In this document: in pieces, positions 1 through 9,053 of the stretch | How the letters are laid out: each line of letters begins with the position of its first letter | How positions within the stretch are numbered: the first letter of the stretch is position 1 | From: Cytobacillus horneckiae | GTDB taxonomy: Bacteria > Bacillota > Bacilli > Bacillales > Cytobacillaceae | Direction of reading: 5' to 3' | DNA: 64,000 bases | NCBI RefSeq assembly: GCF_002835735.1 | Contig: NZ_PISD01000019.1 | Span: forward strand, 1 to 64,000 | The notes under the pieces: model-generated | Told to the model about the DNA's origin: nothing | What the model saw: the letters and a program-made list of their open reading frames with translations, nothing else | Database searches by the model: none | Translations under genes and position numbers: made by a program

Positions 1-40
1 AACAATTGGGGTGCAGTTCATGACCGGCATTCGGTTAGGT

Positions 41-1042
41 TTAACATTCTGTTATTACTTCAGATACAATTTCAAAGGAATGCTTGCGTTCTTCATGATC
101 ATATATTTGACCATTTACAATCAATTCATTTGCGCCTGTTTCTGCAATAAATTCTTCCAGTTTGTCTTTAACGATTTTCCGGCCGCCAATAATAGAAGAC
201 CCAAGCTGTTGTTGAAGCATTGTTTTCTCATATGGCGTCCATAACTCATCCATATTATTTACAGGCGGTTTTAAACCGTCTCTTTTGTTGCGAATCATGC
301 CTAAAAATGATTGCTGCATAGATGTTGCAAGGTATTTAGCGCGTTCATCCGTGTCAGCAGCAATTACATTGACACCGACCATTACATAAGGCTCACTTAA
401 CACTTCAGAAGGGCGAAAACTACGGTGATACAAATCAATCGCAGGCAGCGTATTATCTGGTGAAAAATGGCTGGCAAATGAGAATGGAAGGCCGAGCTCG
501 CCAGCTAATTGTGCACTATAGCCGCTGGAACCTAATAGCCATATCGGTATAGTTAATCCCTCACCTGGAATCGCTCGGACAGGAAGTGGATTTTCCGCTC
601 GTGATGGATCAAAATATGTGCGCAATTCTTCCAATTGTTCAGGGAAATCTTGCGCATCTGTTCTTCGTGTTCTTCTTAAAGCCATTGCTGTTAATTGGTC
701 AGTTCCAGGCGCACGTCCAAGACCGAGATCGATGCGGCCAGGGAATAACGATTCCAAAGTACCGAATTGTTCTGCAATCACCAAAGAGGAGTGGTTTGGC
801 AGCATGACTCCTCCTGAACCAACACGAATCGAAGTCGTACCTGCTGCAACATGACCGATGACAACTGATGTTGCAGAACTTGCAATACCGGGCATATTAT
901 GATGCTCAGCCAGCCAAAAGCGAGTATAGCCCAATTTTTCAACATGTTTCGCCAAATCTAATGTATTTTGCAATGATTCTGCTGGTGAACCACCTTGTAA
1001 TATCGGGGATAAATCTAAAACTGAATATTTAATATTTGACAT
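41..1042 (-). CDS. LLM-class flavin-dependent monooxygenase (luciferase-like)
   Basis: The 333-residue product looks like a bacterial luciferase-like, FMN-dependent monooxygenase of the single-component YceB/MsnO8 type. The N-terminal barrel strands contain [13 protein letters not shown] (about 45-57) and [14 protein letters not shown] (about 102-115), both typical of this subgroup. The length is normal for the family. A cytoplasmic oxidation of a small organic substrate with reduced flavin is expected, but the substrate cannot be read from sequence. It is monocistronic here: the next minus-strand gene upstream ends at 1180 behind its own terminator. Family assignment is firm; physiological role is unknown. 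Confidence 0.9.
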   Translation of the reverse strand: MSNIKYSVLDLSPILQGGSPAESLQNTLDLAKHVEKLGYTRFWLAEHHNMPGIASSATSVVIGHVAAGTTSIRVGSGGVMLPNHSSLVIAEQFGTLESLFPGRIDLGLGRAPGTDQLTAMALRRTRRTDAQDFPEQLEELRTYFDPSRAENPLPVRAIPGEGLTIPIWLLGSSGYSAQLAGELGLPFSFASHFSPDNTLPAIDLYHRSFRPSEVLSEPYVMVGVNVIAADTDERAKYLATSMQQSFLGMIRNKRDGLKPPVNNMDELWTPYEKTMLQQQLGSSIIGGRKIVKDKLEEFIAETGANELIVNGQIYDHEERKHSFEIVSEVITEC

Positions 1043-1144
1043 TTGCGATCAGCTACTTTCTAAAAAATTTCTTATACTCTTTGTTTATTTTAGCAATTAA
1101 CTCACGAAGATAAAAATGATTAGCCTATTAATTAATTTTCGTTT

Positions 1145-1179
1145 ATAAAAAAAATGCGGAGACGATTGTCTCCGCATTC
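1145..1179 (-). terminator. Rho-independent terminator of the CAP-domain gene
   Basis: An 11-bp perfect stem (AATGCGGAGAC / GTCTCCGCATT, 1153-1178) is followed on the minus strand by a run of T. It sits directly behind the stop codon of the gene ending at 1180. Confidence 0.85.
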
Positions 1180-2304
1180 TTATTTTGTATAAAAGTTTTG
1201 TGTGAAATATGGCTGGTTCGTATCATTAAATGCGACGCCAACGCCTAATAATTGATAGTCTTTTTTGAGAATATTTTTTCTGTGCCCTTCAGAATTCATT
1301 AAACCTTCATGGGCAAAAATGCTGCTGAATTGACCATATGCTAGATTTTCTCCAGCAGTTCTGAAGCGAATATCATCGCTTTTCATCCGGTCAAAAGGTG
1401 ACTGGCCCTCAAGATTGTCATGGCTGAAATAATTATAGGCCGCCATATCGGCACTATGTTCACGGGCTGTTTCTCTAACAGGATCATCCCATGTCATTAC
1501 AGGAATTTGATGATTGACTCGTTCTGCGTTGGCTAAGTCGAATAACTGAAATTCGAACCCTTCTTTTAATTCTTGTGTTGGCTCTCCATAAAAACCTGCT
1601 TTATTCTGTTCCATTTCTTCGGCAAGTATTTGAATGGATGTGATCGTATTGTTCTTGTGAACATCATAAAAAACAGTCACATAGCTGCCATCTAATTCAA
1701 ATACATCATAATCGCTATCTGACGCAAACTGATAATAGGTTAATCCTTTTCGGATACTGGCCAGCGGCTCGCCAAGGATATTTGCGACTTCAGCTTTAGT
1801 TAATCCATACTTGATGCCATTGCTAGAAGAAATTAAATCTTGGTTTGTATATAATCCATTGACTATCTCATTCTCGTCATAAGAAACCATAATGAAACGC
1901 TGATAATTTTCATGATAGGCATGCCATGTAGTCCCGTATTCATTTCGCGTAGAACGCTGCGGGTGACCAATCGTTTCTTCAACGTCTGAACGTTTATCAC
2001 CAATTTCTAAATTATATACAGATATTGATTTTTCATCAGGCGTAGTTAATTCAGGTTTCTCAATGCGCTCTGTTTCTGTTTCATTAGCAGGGCGATCTTT
2101 AATCAACTGCTCCACGTCCATAATGAAACTGTTAAATCCAGTCGCAATCGTTTGTGCAATAGATTGGAAATCTGTGTCTTGTATGTCTGATTTGAATTGC
2201 TGTATAGCTGTTCCTTCTGCTTTTTCATTAATTGCTTCATTAATTGTTGGCCAAGAAATATAAACGACAAAACCGATGAGTATCAATAATAGAAACTTTT
2301 TCAA
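1180..2304 (-). CDS. Membrane-anchored CAP-domain protein (YlbC-like)
   Basis: This 374-residue protein starts with one hydrophobic segment (about 3-18), so it is secreted or membrane-anchored. A middle region (about 95-245) resembles the CAP-associated N-terminal domain of Bacillus YlbC-type proteins. The C-terminus (about 254-374) is a CAP/SCP domain with SHDN near 294 and SEGHRKNIL near 338. CAP domains of this bacterial group have no agreed enzyme activity. It reads away from speD, and the 180 bp between them can hold both promoters. Domain call is firm, function open. Confidence 0.88.
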   Translation of the reverse strand: MKKFLLLILIGFVVYISWPTINEAINEKAEGTAIQQFKSDIQDTDFQSIAQTIATGFNSFIMDVEQLIKDRPANETETERIEKPELTTPDEKSISVYNLEIGDKRSDVEETIGHPQRSTRNEYGTTWHAYHENYQRFIMVSYDENEIVNGLYTNQDLISSSNGIKYGLTKAEVANILGEPLASIRKGLTYYQFASDSDYDVFELDGSYVTVFYDVHKNNTITSIQILAEEMEQNKAGFYGEPTQELKEGFEFQLFDLANAERVNHQIPVMTWDDPVRETAREHSADMAAYNYFSHDNLEGQSPFDRMKSDDIRFRTAGENLAYGQFSSIFAHEGLMNSEGHRKNILKKDYQLLGVGVAFNDTNQPYFTQNFYTK

Positions 2305-2484
2305 TTGTTGGTTCCTTTCATACCTTTTATATTACTCTTTATTTCCTACATTATAGGATTGTTAAACATTAGGGACAATCCTTTTGCATCATCCTTTTTT
2401 ACCCAATAAAAAAAGCGCTTGTTTTTTTGCAGAAAAGGAAGGGTATGATAATGAGAAGATGATTGTTTACAAGGGGGAATATAG

Positions 2485-3294
2485 ATGAGTTCTACATCAG
2501 AAAATACAATTGAATTGCATGGCTTTAATAATCTGACAAAATCGCTGAGCTTTAATATGTATGATATTTGCTACACAAAAACGAAAGAGGAAAGGGAGGC
2601 ATATATAGAATATATTGATGAGGAATATAGCGCAGAACGGCTAACGAAAATTTTAAAGGCGGTCACTGATATTATCGGTGCACATGTATTGAATGTTGCT
2701 CAACAAGATTATGTACCGCAAGGAGCTAGTGTTACTTATCTAATATCTGAAGGCCCTATTGTTGAGGTGCCTACGGAATCATTTGAGGAAAGTCCCGGTC
2801 CGTTGCCGGAATCCGTTGTTATGCAGCTGGATAAAAGCCATATTACCGTTCATACTTATCCGGAATACCATCCTTCTGAAGGGATAAGTACATTTCGCGC
2901 TGATATTGATGTGTCAACTTGTGGAGAGATTTCTCCATTAAAAGCATTAAACTATTTAATCCATTCCTTTGATACGGATATTATGACGATTGATTACCGC
3001 GTTCGCGGTTTTACGCGCGATAAGGAAGGAAAAAAGCTCTATATCGATCATGATATCAGCTCGATTCAAAATTACATTCCTGAAGAAGTGCAGGATGAAT
3101 ACGATATGATAGATGTGAATATATATCAGGCTCATACATTCCATACGAAGTGTAAAATTAAAGAATTTGACTTAGATCAATATTTATTCGGCTATACGAA
3201 AGATTCACTAACTCATGAAGAGGCAAAGGAAATTGCTGAACGCATACAAAAGGAAATTGATGAGATATATTATGGGAAAAATATAGATATTTAA
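2485..3294 (+). CDS. speD: S-adenosylmethionine decarboxylase proenzyme, E. coli type
   Basis: The enzyme decarboxylates S-adenosylmethionine to supply aminopropyl groups for spermidine. The 269-residue length and the long C-terminal half match the E. coli-type (class 1A) enzyme, not the roughly 125-residue SpeH type common in Bacillus subtilis. The self-cleavage motif LDKSHI places the processing site at Lys117-Ser118; Ser118 would become the pyruvoyl group. Conserved blocks include [20 protein letters not shown] and [21 protein letters not shown] precedes the ATG. It stands alone, with its own terminator. A potABCD uptake operon lies 43 kb away in the same window. Confidence 0.96.
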   Translation: MSSTSENTIELHGFNNLTKSLSFNMYDICYTKTKEEREAYIEYIDEEYSAERLTKILKAVTDIIGAHVLNVAQQDYVPQGASVTYLISEGPIVEVPTESFEESPGPLPESVVMQLDKSHITVHTYPEYHPSEGISTFRADIDVSTCGEISPLKALNYLIHSFDTDIMTIDYRVRGFTRDKEGKKLYIDHDISSIQNYIPEEVQDEYDMIDVNIYQAHTFHTKCKIKEFDLDQYLFGYTKDSLTHEEAKEIAERIQKEIDEIYYGKNIDI

Positions 3295-3298
3295 TTAT

Positions 3299-3330
3299 AA
3301 CGGATCACATGTGATCCGTTTTTAATTTTT
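3299..3330 (+). terminator. Rho-independent terminator of speD
   Basis: The palindrome AACGGATCACATGTGATCCGTT (3299-3320) is followed by T-rich sequence, just after the speD stop codon. Confidence 0.85.
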
Positions 3331-3419
3331 AAATCTGTATAGCGAGAACAAGGTATTTAGTGATAATGATAGAATTAAAAGTCCATATAGGAGATTTATT
3401 GCAGAGGGAGGGGGAAATA

Positions 3420-3830
3420 ATGAATGTTGCGTTCAAGGAAGGAAAGAAAATTGATAAACAACTTTTAAAAGCGCTGTATGAAGATGTGCAATGGAATGCC
3501 TACACCAAAGATTTAAGTCAATTACAGCAAGCGTTAGTAAACTCTTTATTTGTCCTAACTGCATGGGAAGGCGATCAACTGATTGGGTTAATCCGTGTTG
3601 TTGGCGATGGTTTAACTATTTTGTATATACAGGACATTTTAGTGTTAAATAGTTATCAAAATCGCGGCATTGCGACGGAAATGATGCAACTTGTTGTAAA
3701 GAAATATAAGGATGTTCGTCAAAAAGTATTATTAACAGAAGAAGCCCCGGATGTACGCCATTTTTACGAAAAGAACGGTTTTATCTCTTGTGATAAAGGA
3801 ACACTTGTAGCTTTTGCAAAAATAAATTAA
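3420..3830 (+). CDS. GNAT-family N-acetyltransferase
   Basis: A small (136-residue) single-domain GNAT. The acetyl-CoA binding loop is visible as NSYQNRGIATEMMQ, and DVRHFYEKNGF is the usual C-terminal GNAT signature. The start at 3420 is chosen because GAGGGAGGGGG lies right before it; the open frame extends 20 codons further upstream without a good RBS. Substrate unknown. It follows speD by about 125 bp but is separated by a terminator, so a link to polyamines is only a possibility. Confidence 0.85.
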   Translation: MNVAFKEGKKIDKQLLKALYEDVQWNAYTKDLSQLQQALVNSLFVLTAWEGDQLIGLIRVVGDGLTILYIQDILVLNSYQNRGIATEMMQLVVKKYKDVRQKVLLTEEAPDVRHFYEKNGFISCDKGTLVAFAKIN

Positions 3831-3845
3831 AATTTATTTTCATAT

Positions 3846-3892
3846 CGAAAAAAATAAGCGTATTCGAAATGACAATTGAATACGCTTATATT
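3846..3892 (-). terminator. Terminator between convergent GNAT and DUF3006 genes
   Basis: A 12-bp stem ATAAGCGTATTC / GAATACGCTTAT (3854-3889) has a T-run on the minus-strand side. It ends the minus-strand cassette and may also act on the plus-strand GNAT gene. Confidence 0.8.
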
Positions 3893-3915
3893 AGTTTGAA
3901 GGCTTAAACAAAGCT

Positions 3916-4176
3916 TTATTTTTTATAGTTGCTTTTTCCTTTTTTTGATTGCAGCTTTGCAAGCAGGCCGGCGGTTTTCGCTTGCTCTTTCTCTGTTTTA
4001 TCTTTGTCAATATGGATGTGAGAAGGCTGACCATCTTGCAATTCAATCTTAAGCCAAGTACCAGGGAAACAATCTTCTGGTAATTTTTCCGCATGAACTG
4101 TAATTTGCTTTTTTAAGGATTCTATTAAAATAACTGCTTGATTTCCTTCTTTGCGATCAAAATAAGCGCTGTACAA
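3916..4176 (-). CDS. DUF3006-family small protein
   Basis: This 86-residue protein has the short beta-rich fold expected of DUF3006 (about 1-60) and a lysine-rich tail ending in KKGKSNYKK. No catalytic motif or signal peptide is seen. It starts 6 bp after the stop of the metallo-hydrolase gene, so the two are almost certainly co-transcribed. DUF3006 genes are often found next to ComEC-type metallo-beta-lactamase proteins, which supports the call. Function unknown; an accessory role for the neighbouring enzyme is inference. Confidence 0.8.
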   Translation of the reverse strand: MYSAYFDRKEGNQAVILIESLKKQITVHAEKLPEDCFPGTWLKIELQDGQPSHIHIDKDKTEKEQAKTAGLLAKLQSKKGKSNYKK

Positions 4177-4182
4177 AGTTAA

Positions 4183-5277
4183 TCAACCTCCTAAGCAGGC
4201 TAGACCTTCATCAAGTATATCTGCCATTCTTGCCTCGCCAATGCCGTTTATTTTCTCTAAGTCATTTAACGAAACGTATGGACGCTGTTCAATGAGCTGT
4301 TTTGCCCGGTCTTTACCAATATGAATAATATTTTGAAGTTCATCTACACTCGCTCTATTAATATTGATACAACTGCTTGCCTCTTCAACTTGAGTTTCAG
4401 AGTCAGTATCACTTGGCATAGTTTCGACTTCAAATGTATTTCCATTTGTGTGAATAATGATTGTCCCATCAACGTCAGTTCCGTATAAAGAAATGTCTCT
4501 GTTTTTAACTGCAGATATGACTTCCTTATCAGGATGACCATAAGAATTATCTTTTCCAGCACTATAAATTGCAACCTCGGGATTTACGTGATTGAGAAAA
4601 TCCTCGCTCGTTGAAGTGGCAGAACCATGGTGGCCAAGATGAAGAATTTCGGCGTTTAAATCAAATCCGGCCTGAATCATTTCCATTTCATTGCTTTTAC
4701 TGGCATCTCCTGTAAATATGAAATTGATCTCATCATAGGAAAGCTTCATGGAAATAGACTCTTCATTAGTATTACCCGTTATTTTTTCTGGATAAAGTAC
4801 TTCAATCCTAAGTGGGCCAATCTCGAACTCTTCTCCAGCACGGGGCTCATAATAATCCACTTCGTAATGATCAATTGCTTCTAAAACGCGCTGAAAAACT
4901 TTAGAAGTGCTTAAGTTTCCTGATAACCAAACCTCATAAACGTCTACAAACTCAATTACTTTATCGAGTTGGCCAATGTGGTCTGCATCCGGGTGTGTAC
5001 CGATGGCGAGATCTAAGTGTTGAATGTTCTGCTCCTGTAAGTATTCTATGACCTCATTGCTGTTAAAATCACCCGCATCTATTAGAATATTATATTCTTT
5101 TTCGCTATCTGAGAACTGAAGAAGTGTGCTATCAGCTTGTCCGACATTAATAAAGTGAGCTTGCAAATTACTATTATTTTCTAGTGAACGAGGTTTTATA
5201 GACTGGTTTGTTGTATCTCCAGTACACCCAGTTAAGAGAAAACAAATTCCAATGATTATAATTATTGTCTGCCGCAT
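4183..5277 (-). CDS. Lipoprotein with ComEC-like metallo-beta-lactamase domain and ComEA-like HhH domain
   Basis: The 364-residue protein begins with a lipoprotein signal peptide (LLTGC, Cys18). Residues about 38-285 form a metallo-beta-lactamase fold like the C-terminal domain of ComEC: HPDADH at 95-100, TGDAS at 189-193, LGHHGS at 214-219. Residues about 303-362 hold two helix-hairpin-helix motifs as in ComEA (NINRASVDELQNI, then INGIGEARMADI). It is therefore a surface-anchored predicted metallo-hydrolase with a DNA-binding tail. The ComEC domain family has been linked to nuclease activity; a role here in degrading or processing extracellular DNA is inference. The DUF3006 gene follows within 6 bp. 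Confidence 0.88.
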   Translation of the reverse strand: MRQTIIIIIGICFLLTGCTGDTTNQSIKPRSLENNSNLQAHFINVGQADSTLLQFSDSEKEYNILIDAGDFNSNEVIEYLQEQNIQHLDLAIGTHPDADHIGQLDKVIEFVDVYEVWLSGNLSTSKVFQRVLEAIDHYEVDYYEPRAGEEFEIGPLRIEVLYPEKITGNTNEESISMKLSYDEINFIFTGDASKSNEMEMIQAGFDLNAEILHLGHHGSATSTSEDFLNHVNPEVAIYSAGKDNSYGHPDKEVISAVKNRDISLYGTDVDGTIIIHTNGNTFEVETMPSDTDSETQVEEASSCININRASVDELQNIIHIGKDRAKQLIEQRPYVSLNDLEKINGIGEARMADILDEGLACLGG

Positions 5278-5295
5278 TTCTTACTCTCCATTATG

Positions 5296-5472
5296 TTATC
5301 TCTTTTGCTGTTCTTCCAATAAGTCTATAATTTTATCAAGCTTTTTATCAAGCGATTGGTTGCTGCGCCGTGAACGCTTTTGTGTACGTATCATGCTCAC
5401 GAAAAAATAAATAACGCCGACAAGGATTACGAGAGACAGTAGCTGAAAAATAATATCACCGATGTTTAACAA
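5296..5472 (-). CDS. Small membrane protein, DUF4083-like
   Basis: A 58-residue reading frame starting with TTG behind AAGGGATG. It has one transmembrane segment (about 8-27) and a basic, then charged C-terminal helix (RTQKRSRRSN, LDKKLDKIIDLLEEQQKR) that should form a short coiled coil. This layout resembles the DUF4083 family of Bacillus, though I cannot confirm it. Its stop lies 18 bp before the ComEC-like gene, suggesting one operon of three genes. Confidence 0.65.
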   Translation of the reverse strand: MLNIGDIIFQLLSLVILVGVIYFFVSMIRTQKRSRRSNQSLDKKLDKIIDLLEEQQKR

Positions 5473-5665
5473 GTTATTTCATCCCTTCAATCATATATAA
5501 CCATATTTTATCCTAAAATACCTTAACATTCCATGCTAAACTGCGAAAGGGAGCAGGCAATCAATTGTTAAATTCTATTGATTTCATACATGTTTTTCTC
5601 GTCTGCATCGGATGATTCGTGATGGGGTTACTAAGTACAAAACGCAATAAAAAGTTGAAGATTAA

Positions 5666-5929
5666 ACCAAGATTATTCAAAATTATCATCGTATTGTGAG
5701 TGGGGACTTTTTCATTTTTAATGAGGAGTTTAAAATTGCTATTCTTCCACTAGGAGTGTGGCTTATCTATATTTTTACGAGAAAAGGAAATTGGTCAACT
5801 TATCGGTATTTCGCACGGCTGGGATTTTTTTTCTACTTATTTGTTTGCAGCATTATTACTGCTTAATATTGGCCTGCATTCATTTATCCTAAAACATCAC
5901 CGGTCACCTTTTGGACAAAAGAAAGTTAA
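5666..5929 (+). pseudogene. Remnant of a membrane-protein gene
   Basis: One frame reads as a plausible protein with two hydrophobic stretches (AILPLGVWLIYIF and LGFFFYLFVCSIITA), then an in-frame TAA at 5864, then a matching tail (FIYPKTSPVTFWTKES). No start codon with an RBS is visible at the 5' end. The following frame (5911) begins inside it. I do not recognise the family. It is best read as the 5' part of a decayed small operon. Confidence 0.5.
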
Positions 5930-6195
5930 AAAGCAATGTTTCAGCAGTGATAAAAAATTTTGAACTCGAAAATCATGATTTAGAGTCTTGGTATTACGCA
6001 CCTGCTTTAAATGAGGACACAGAGGGTGAACAGTTTACTTACATAGTAAGTGGTACGGAACCTAAAATGGGGTCTAATCTTAAAATGATGATTTATGTTG
6101 AGAATAATGAGAAAGGTTTGCTTATGATGGCAAATGGAAAACAGTATTATTTAGCAGGAGAAGAGTCGATTTTTGATGAGGTGAGAAAAAAATGA
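5911..6195 (+). CDS. Hypothetical protein, possibly a gene fragment
   Basis: A 94-residue soluble, acidic frame whose only start is a TTG without an RBS, overlapping the end of the preceding remnant. It ends by ATGA overlap with the next frame (6192), so the two were translationally coupled. No family recognised. Because both neighbours are broken, this may be a surviving piece of a longer gene and not a working one. Confidence 0.45.
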   Translation: MDKRKLKSNVSAVIKNFELENHDLESWYYAPALNEDTEGEQFTYIVSGTEPKMGSNLKMMIYVENNEKGLLMMANGKQYYLAGEESIFDEVRKK

Positions 6196-6943
6196 GACCA
6201 AGGACTATTTTTTTCATTGTTGCGGGACGATTAATAATCGGTATTTCTTCTTATTACGCATATATTCAAATCGGGAAAAATAAGATACCCAGTGAAGCAT
6301 AATTAACAAGAGAGATGGCAGAAACGATTAATATGACAGATGTAAAAATTAATCAAGACCGAATCATCATAGAGAATAAAAATTTATTCACACCTTTCAT
6401 AACAACTGATGAAGAATATAGTATGCTGTTATTACATTGGAATTGGCTGACTGGAAATTGGGATATTGTCCATAGGCAGCAGGGAGGGGGCGTCGTTTTA
6501 TGGAAGACGGATGCTTCATCCGCATTTTTTGTCTGGAACTTGTCACCAAAGGACAAGGTCGAATCAATTGAATTCGCCCTAAAGAACAGGTCGGTATTTT
6601 TCACAATCCGACAAGGAAGTCAGATACGATCCACAAATTGTTTTAACAACAGAAATTGATAATCATAGTCCTGAATTTGGCAGCAGTTCCTGATGAATGG
6701 ATAAGGTTTTTGGCTGATTCAGCAGCAGCAGAAACACAGAAACCTATTGATCCGTTTGATAGGCTTTATGCAAACCCAATCACCTATAGTTGGCAAACAA
6801 AAGATGAAAACGGAAAATATTTTTTTCAGAGCATACTCAAAAAAAATGGAAATAGTACATCCAGTGGAAACAGGATAGAGTATATTCAATTTGAACTGGC
6901 AGATCATTTTGCTTACAAGTTATTTTGCGAAATCATTACCTAA
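6192..6943 (+). pseudogene. Broken gene for a membrane-anchored protein (one stop, two frameshifts)
   Basis: It starts with ATG behind GAGGTGAG and encodes an N-terminal membrane helix (FFIVAGRLIIGISSYYAY). An in-frame TAA at 6300-6302 interrupts it, and reading resumes in the same frame (MAETINMTDVKINQDRIIIE). Near 6590 the sensible frame shifts (YFSQSDKEVRYDPQIVL), and near 6690 it shifts again (VPDEWIRFLADSAAAE), ending at 6943. The three pieces together make about 250 residues of one extracytoplasmic protein. Family not recognised. The last 24 bases overlap a convergent gene. Confidence 0.7.
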
Positions 6944-7096
6944 TTTTTGGATCTTGTTTTCGAATTTTTCAAGCTTTCGACGGAGGTGCTCCATTTGCAA
7001 CTCAAGCTCATCCAGTCGAAAGTCCACACGGTCATAATCTAAGTCCATCATAATTAGCAATTCGTTTAATGAATGTACATCCTTTTGTGATTTCAT
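6920..7096 (-). CDS. Small coiled-coil protein
   Basis: A 58-residue frame beginning MKSQKDVHSLNELL behind a good AAGGAGA site; a longer upstream frame (to 7168) has no RBS. From about residue 22 onward it is a heptad-like helix (RLDELELQMEHLRRKLEKF). It lies 81 bp downstream of the MerR-headed coiled-coil gene on the same strand, with a hairpin (about 7138-7160) between them. No family recognised; it may act together with that protein, which is inference. Confidence 0.65.
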   Translation of the reverse strand: MKSQKDVHSLNELLIMMDLDYDRVDFRLDELELQMEHLRRKLEKFENKIQKLGNDFAK

Positions 7097-7177
7097 TATA
7101 AATGTCTCCTTATCATTTGTAGGATACCGTGCAGCGGGCGCACTCTCTTTAGAGTGCCCCTTTAGCAAGGTGTATAA

Positions 7178-8125
7178 TCATCTCCAAAACTGCCACCATA
7201 TTTTAGTTTTCTCACTAGCAGCTGCTGCATTTCGGAATGACACAATCATATCTTGAAAGGCATCTTCCCGGTCATTTAAACGATGTAAATATTCCTCGTG
7301 TTCTTTCTTCAACGTTTCAAAATAAATATTACGATCTGCGTTGATGCTTTCTTTTAAAGAACTAATTTCTGCATTAAACTCTGTGCCTGTTAATTCAGCA
7401 GAACTGGAAATATAATGAATCATCGTTTTGAATTCCTCGGATGAAGCTTCTGAAGATTCTTCAATTTTATTAGAAATATAATGAATTTGATCTGTCGTAC
7501 GCTTCGATTGTTTCGCAACCCGCTTTGCTAACGTTTCGAATGCATCGGAGCTTTGTTTTGAAGATTTTTGAAATTCATCTGTCATTTCTTTTAATTCTGC
7601 TTTCGTTTTTTCATTGGATTTATAGATAGAGTCTGATAAACTTTTTACAGTATGAACAGAACTTTTCGAAATCTCTTTCTTCATTTCCTCAATCACTTCT
7701 TTTTTGATACCTGTTCTTATTTCTTCTTTAATCTCATGAAGTAGATTTTCTTTGAATGCTTCCATTGCAGCCATCATCTGTTCCAAACTTGAGTTGTTGT
7801 CTTGCAGCTGAAGGGATTGCTTCTGCTGTATAGGATCTAGTGAGGAATCGTTTGTACCATCTGTTTCCACATCGTTCGTTTGCGTGTCTAGATGCTGCTT
7901 AAGAAGATTGCGGATCATTTTTTGGCTTAAGTTCTGACTACGCATTTCCTTGACTGTGTTTAAGAGGTTTATTTCTTCGTCTGTATAAAATCTGGCCCCA
8001 TTTTTTGATCGTGGAATAATGAGAATCCCTTTTAAATCTTTTTCCCATTGTCTCAGCGTGCCAGGTGGAACATTTAATTTTTTTGATACCTCATTAATGG
8101 TATATGCTTGCATAAATTGATTCAT
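7178..8125 (-). CDS. MerR-type DNA-binding protein with long coiled coil (DUF3967-like)
   Basis: The 315-residue protein has an N-terminal winged helix of MerR type (about 7-75, with AYTINEVSKKLNVPPGTLRQ) followed by about 200 residues of low-hydrophobicity helix rich in Glu, Lys and Ser, and a conserved-looking aromatic end WWQFWR. This arrangement and tail resemble Bacillus DUF3967 proteins; it is also architecturally like RacA (HTH plus coiled coil, chromosome anchoring) but the HTH does not read like RacA. The start at 8125 is set by AAAGGGAG; the frame continues upstream without an RBS. Role in DNA organisation or segregation is inference. Confidence 0.75.
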   Translation of the reverse strand: MNQFMQAYTINEVSKKLNVPPGTLRQWEKDLKGILIIPRSKNGARFYTDEEINLLNTVKEMRSQNLSQKMIRNLLKQHLDTQTNDVETDGTNDSSLDPIQQKQSLQLQDNNSSLEQMMAAMEAFKENLLHEIKEEIRTGIKKEVIEEMKKEISKSSVHTVKSLSDSIYKSNEKTKAELKEMTDEFQKSSKQSSDAFETLAKRVAKQSKRTTDQIHYISNKIEESSEASSEEFKTMIHYISSSAELTGTEFNAEISSLKESINADRNIYFETLKKEHEEYLHRLNDREDAFQDMIVSFRNAAAASEKTKIWWQFWR

Positions 8126-8478
8126 GATTAACTCCCTTTCATCATAGTGTAATTTTTCATGTTTCGGAAGGGGATTCCGAACTACTAACAAATCTCTATA
8201 AATAGCTATTCAGCAAGACTACATTCATTTTCCTGCCAACTGACAAAAGCTCTCAAAACAAGACGTTATTCCGCAAAAACATGCACTTTATAACGAATTT
8301 TGAAAAATGCGTCGGAAAATAGAAGAGCAGCCTGACTGTGAAATTAGACATGGGATAAATGTAATTATGTTGTTAGAGTAAGCATCAAGTGAATTTTAAG
8401 CCTCATAACTAAAAAACAGCATCCTCACAGGATACTGTTTTAAAGAGTTAAAGTATTTATGGACTATATATTCATTTA
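8126..8478. other. Gene-free spacer between MerR-like and GNAT genes
   Basis: This 353-bp stretch contains the promoter region of the MerR-like gene and the terminator of the upstream GNAT gene. I see no supported reading frame, RNA or repeat in the remainder. Confidence 0.5.
8408..8443 (-). terminator. Terminator of the RimJ/RimL-like GNAT gene
   Basis: Stem AAACAGCATCCT / AGGATACTGTTT (one mismatch) around 8413-8440, followed by T residues on the minus strand, downstream of the gene ending at 8479. Confidence 0.75.
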
Positions 8479-8988
8479 TTAACAATCATAAGCATATAAT
8501 TTAAGCTCCTCAGAATCATTATCGAGTAGAATGTTTCCTTCGAATTTCATTCCAATCTTTTCAAGAAGCTTGGAAGAAGCATGATTGTCCATAGATGTGA
8601 TAGCTACTATCCGTTTAAGACTTAGCTGTTCGATTCCATACGTCAACGTAGCAGATGCTGCCTCATAGCCGTAACCTTTCGATTGAAAGCTAGATAACAT
8701 AGCAAAGCCTATATCGACATCCTCTAAAGAATCTCTTTTTATTAATCCGCAAATGCCAATTGGGATCCTTTCGTCCTTTAATTCAATCAAGTACAAACCA
8801 AAGCCTAATCGAGTGTACATGTCCATCGGTCCTGTTGAAATATAGTCTTCAGCATCTTCTAAAGTTCTCACACCTTTATCACCAATGAATCGCAGCCAAG
8901 AAGGTTCATTCAATAAGCTGAGAATAAAATCTGCATCATCATTTGATAACCAACGAAGGATTAATCTCTCAGTTTCTATCACTTTCAT
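8479..8988 (-). CDS. RimJ/RimL-type GNAT N-acetyltransferase
   Basis: A 169-residue GNAT opening with ETERLILRWLSNDDADFIL, the classic start of the RimJ/RimL (Acetyltransf_3) group. The CoA-binding part reads FQSKGYGYEAA, and ASSKLLEKIGMKFEG gives the usual C-terminal helix-strand. Such enzymes acetylate N-termini or small amines; the substrate here is unknown. It is monocistronic with its own terminator. Confidence 0.88.
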   Translation of the reverse strand: MKVIETERLILRWLSNDDADFILSLLNEPSWLRFIGDKGVRTLEDAEDYISTGPMDMYTRLGFGLYLIELKDERIPIGICGLIKRDSLEDVDIGFAMLSSFQSKGYGYEAASATLTYGIEQLSLKRIVAITSMDNHASSKLLEKIGMKFEGNILLDNDSEELKLYAYDC

Positions 8989-9053
8989 TAAAAATACACC
9001 CCTATTGAAAAGATTTATTATAAATATAACAGCTTTACAGTAATGAAAGGTAT

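Noticed and set aside
7136-7162. GC-rich hairpin GGGCGCACTC / GAGTGCCCC between the MerR-like gene and the small coiled-coil gene
   Set aside because: No T-run on either strand, so I did not list it as a terminator; it may only lower readthrough.
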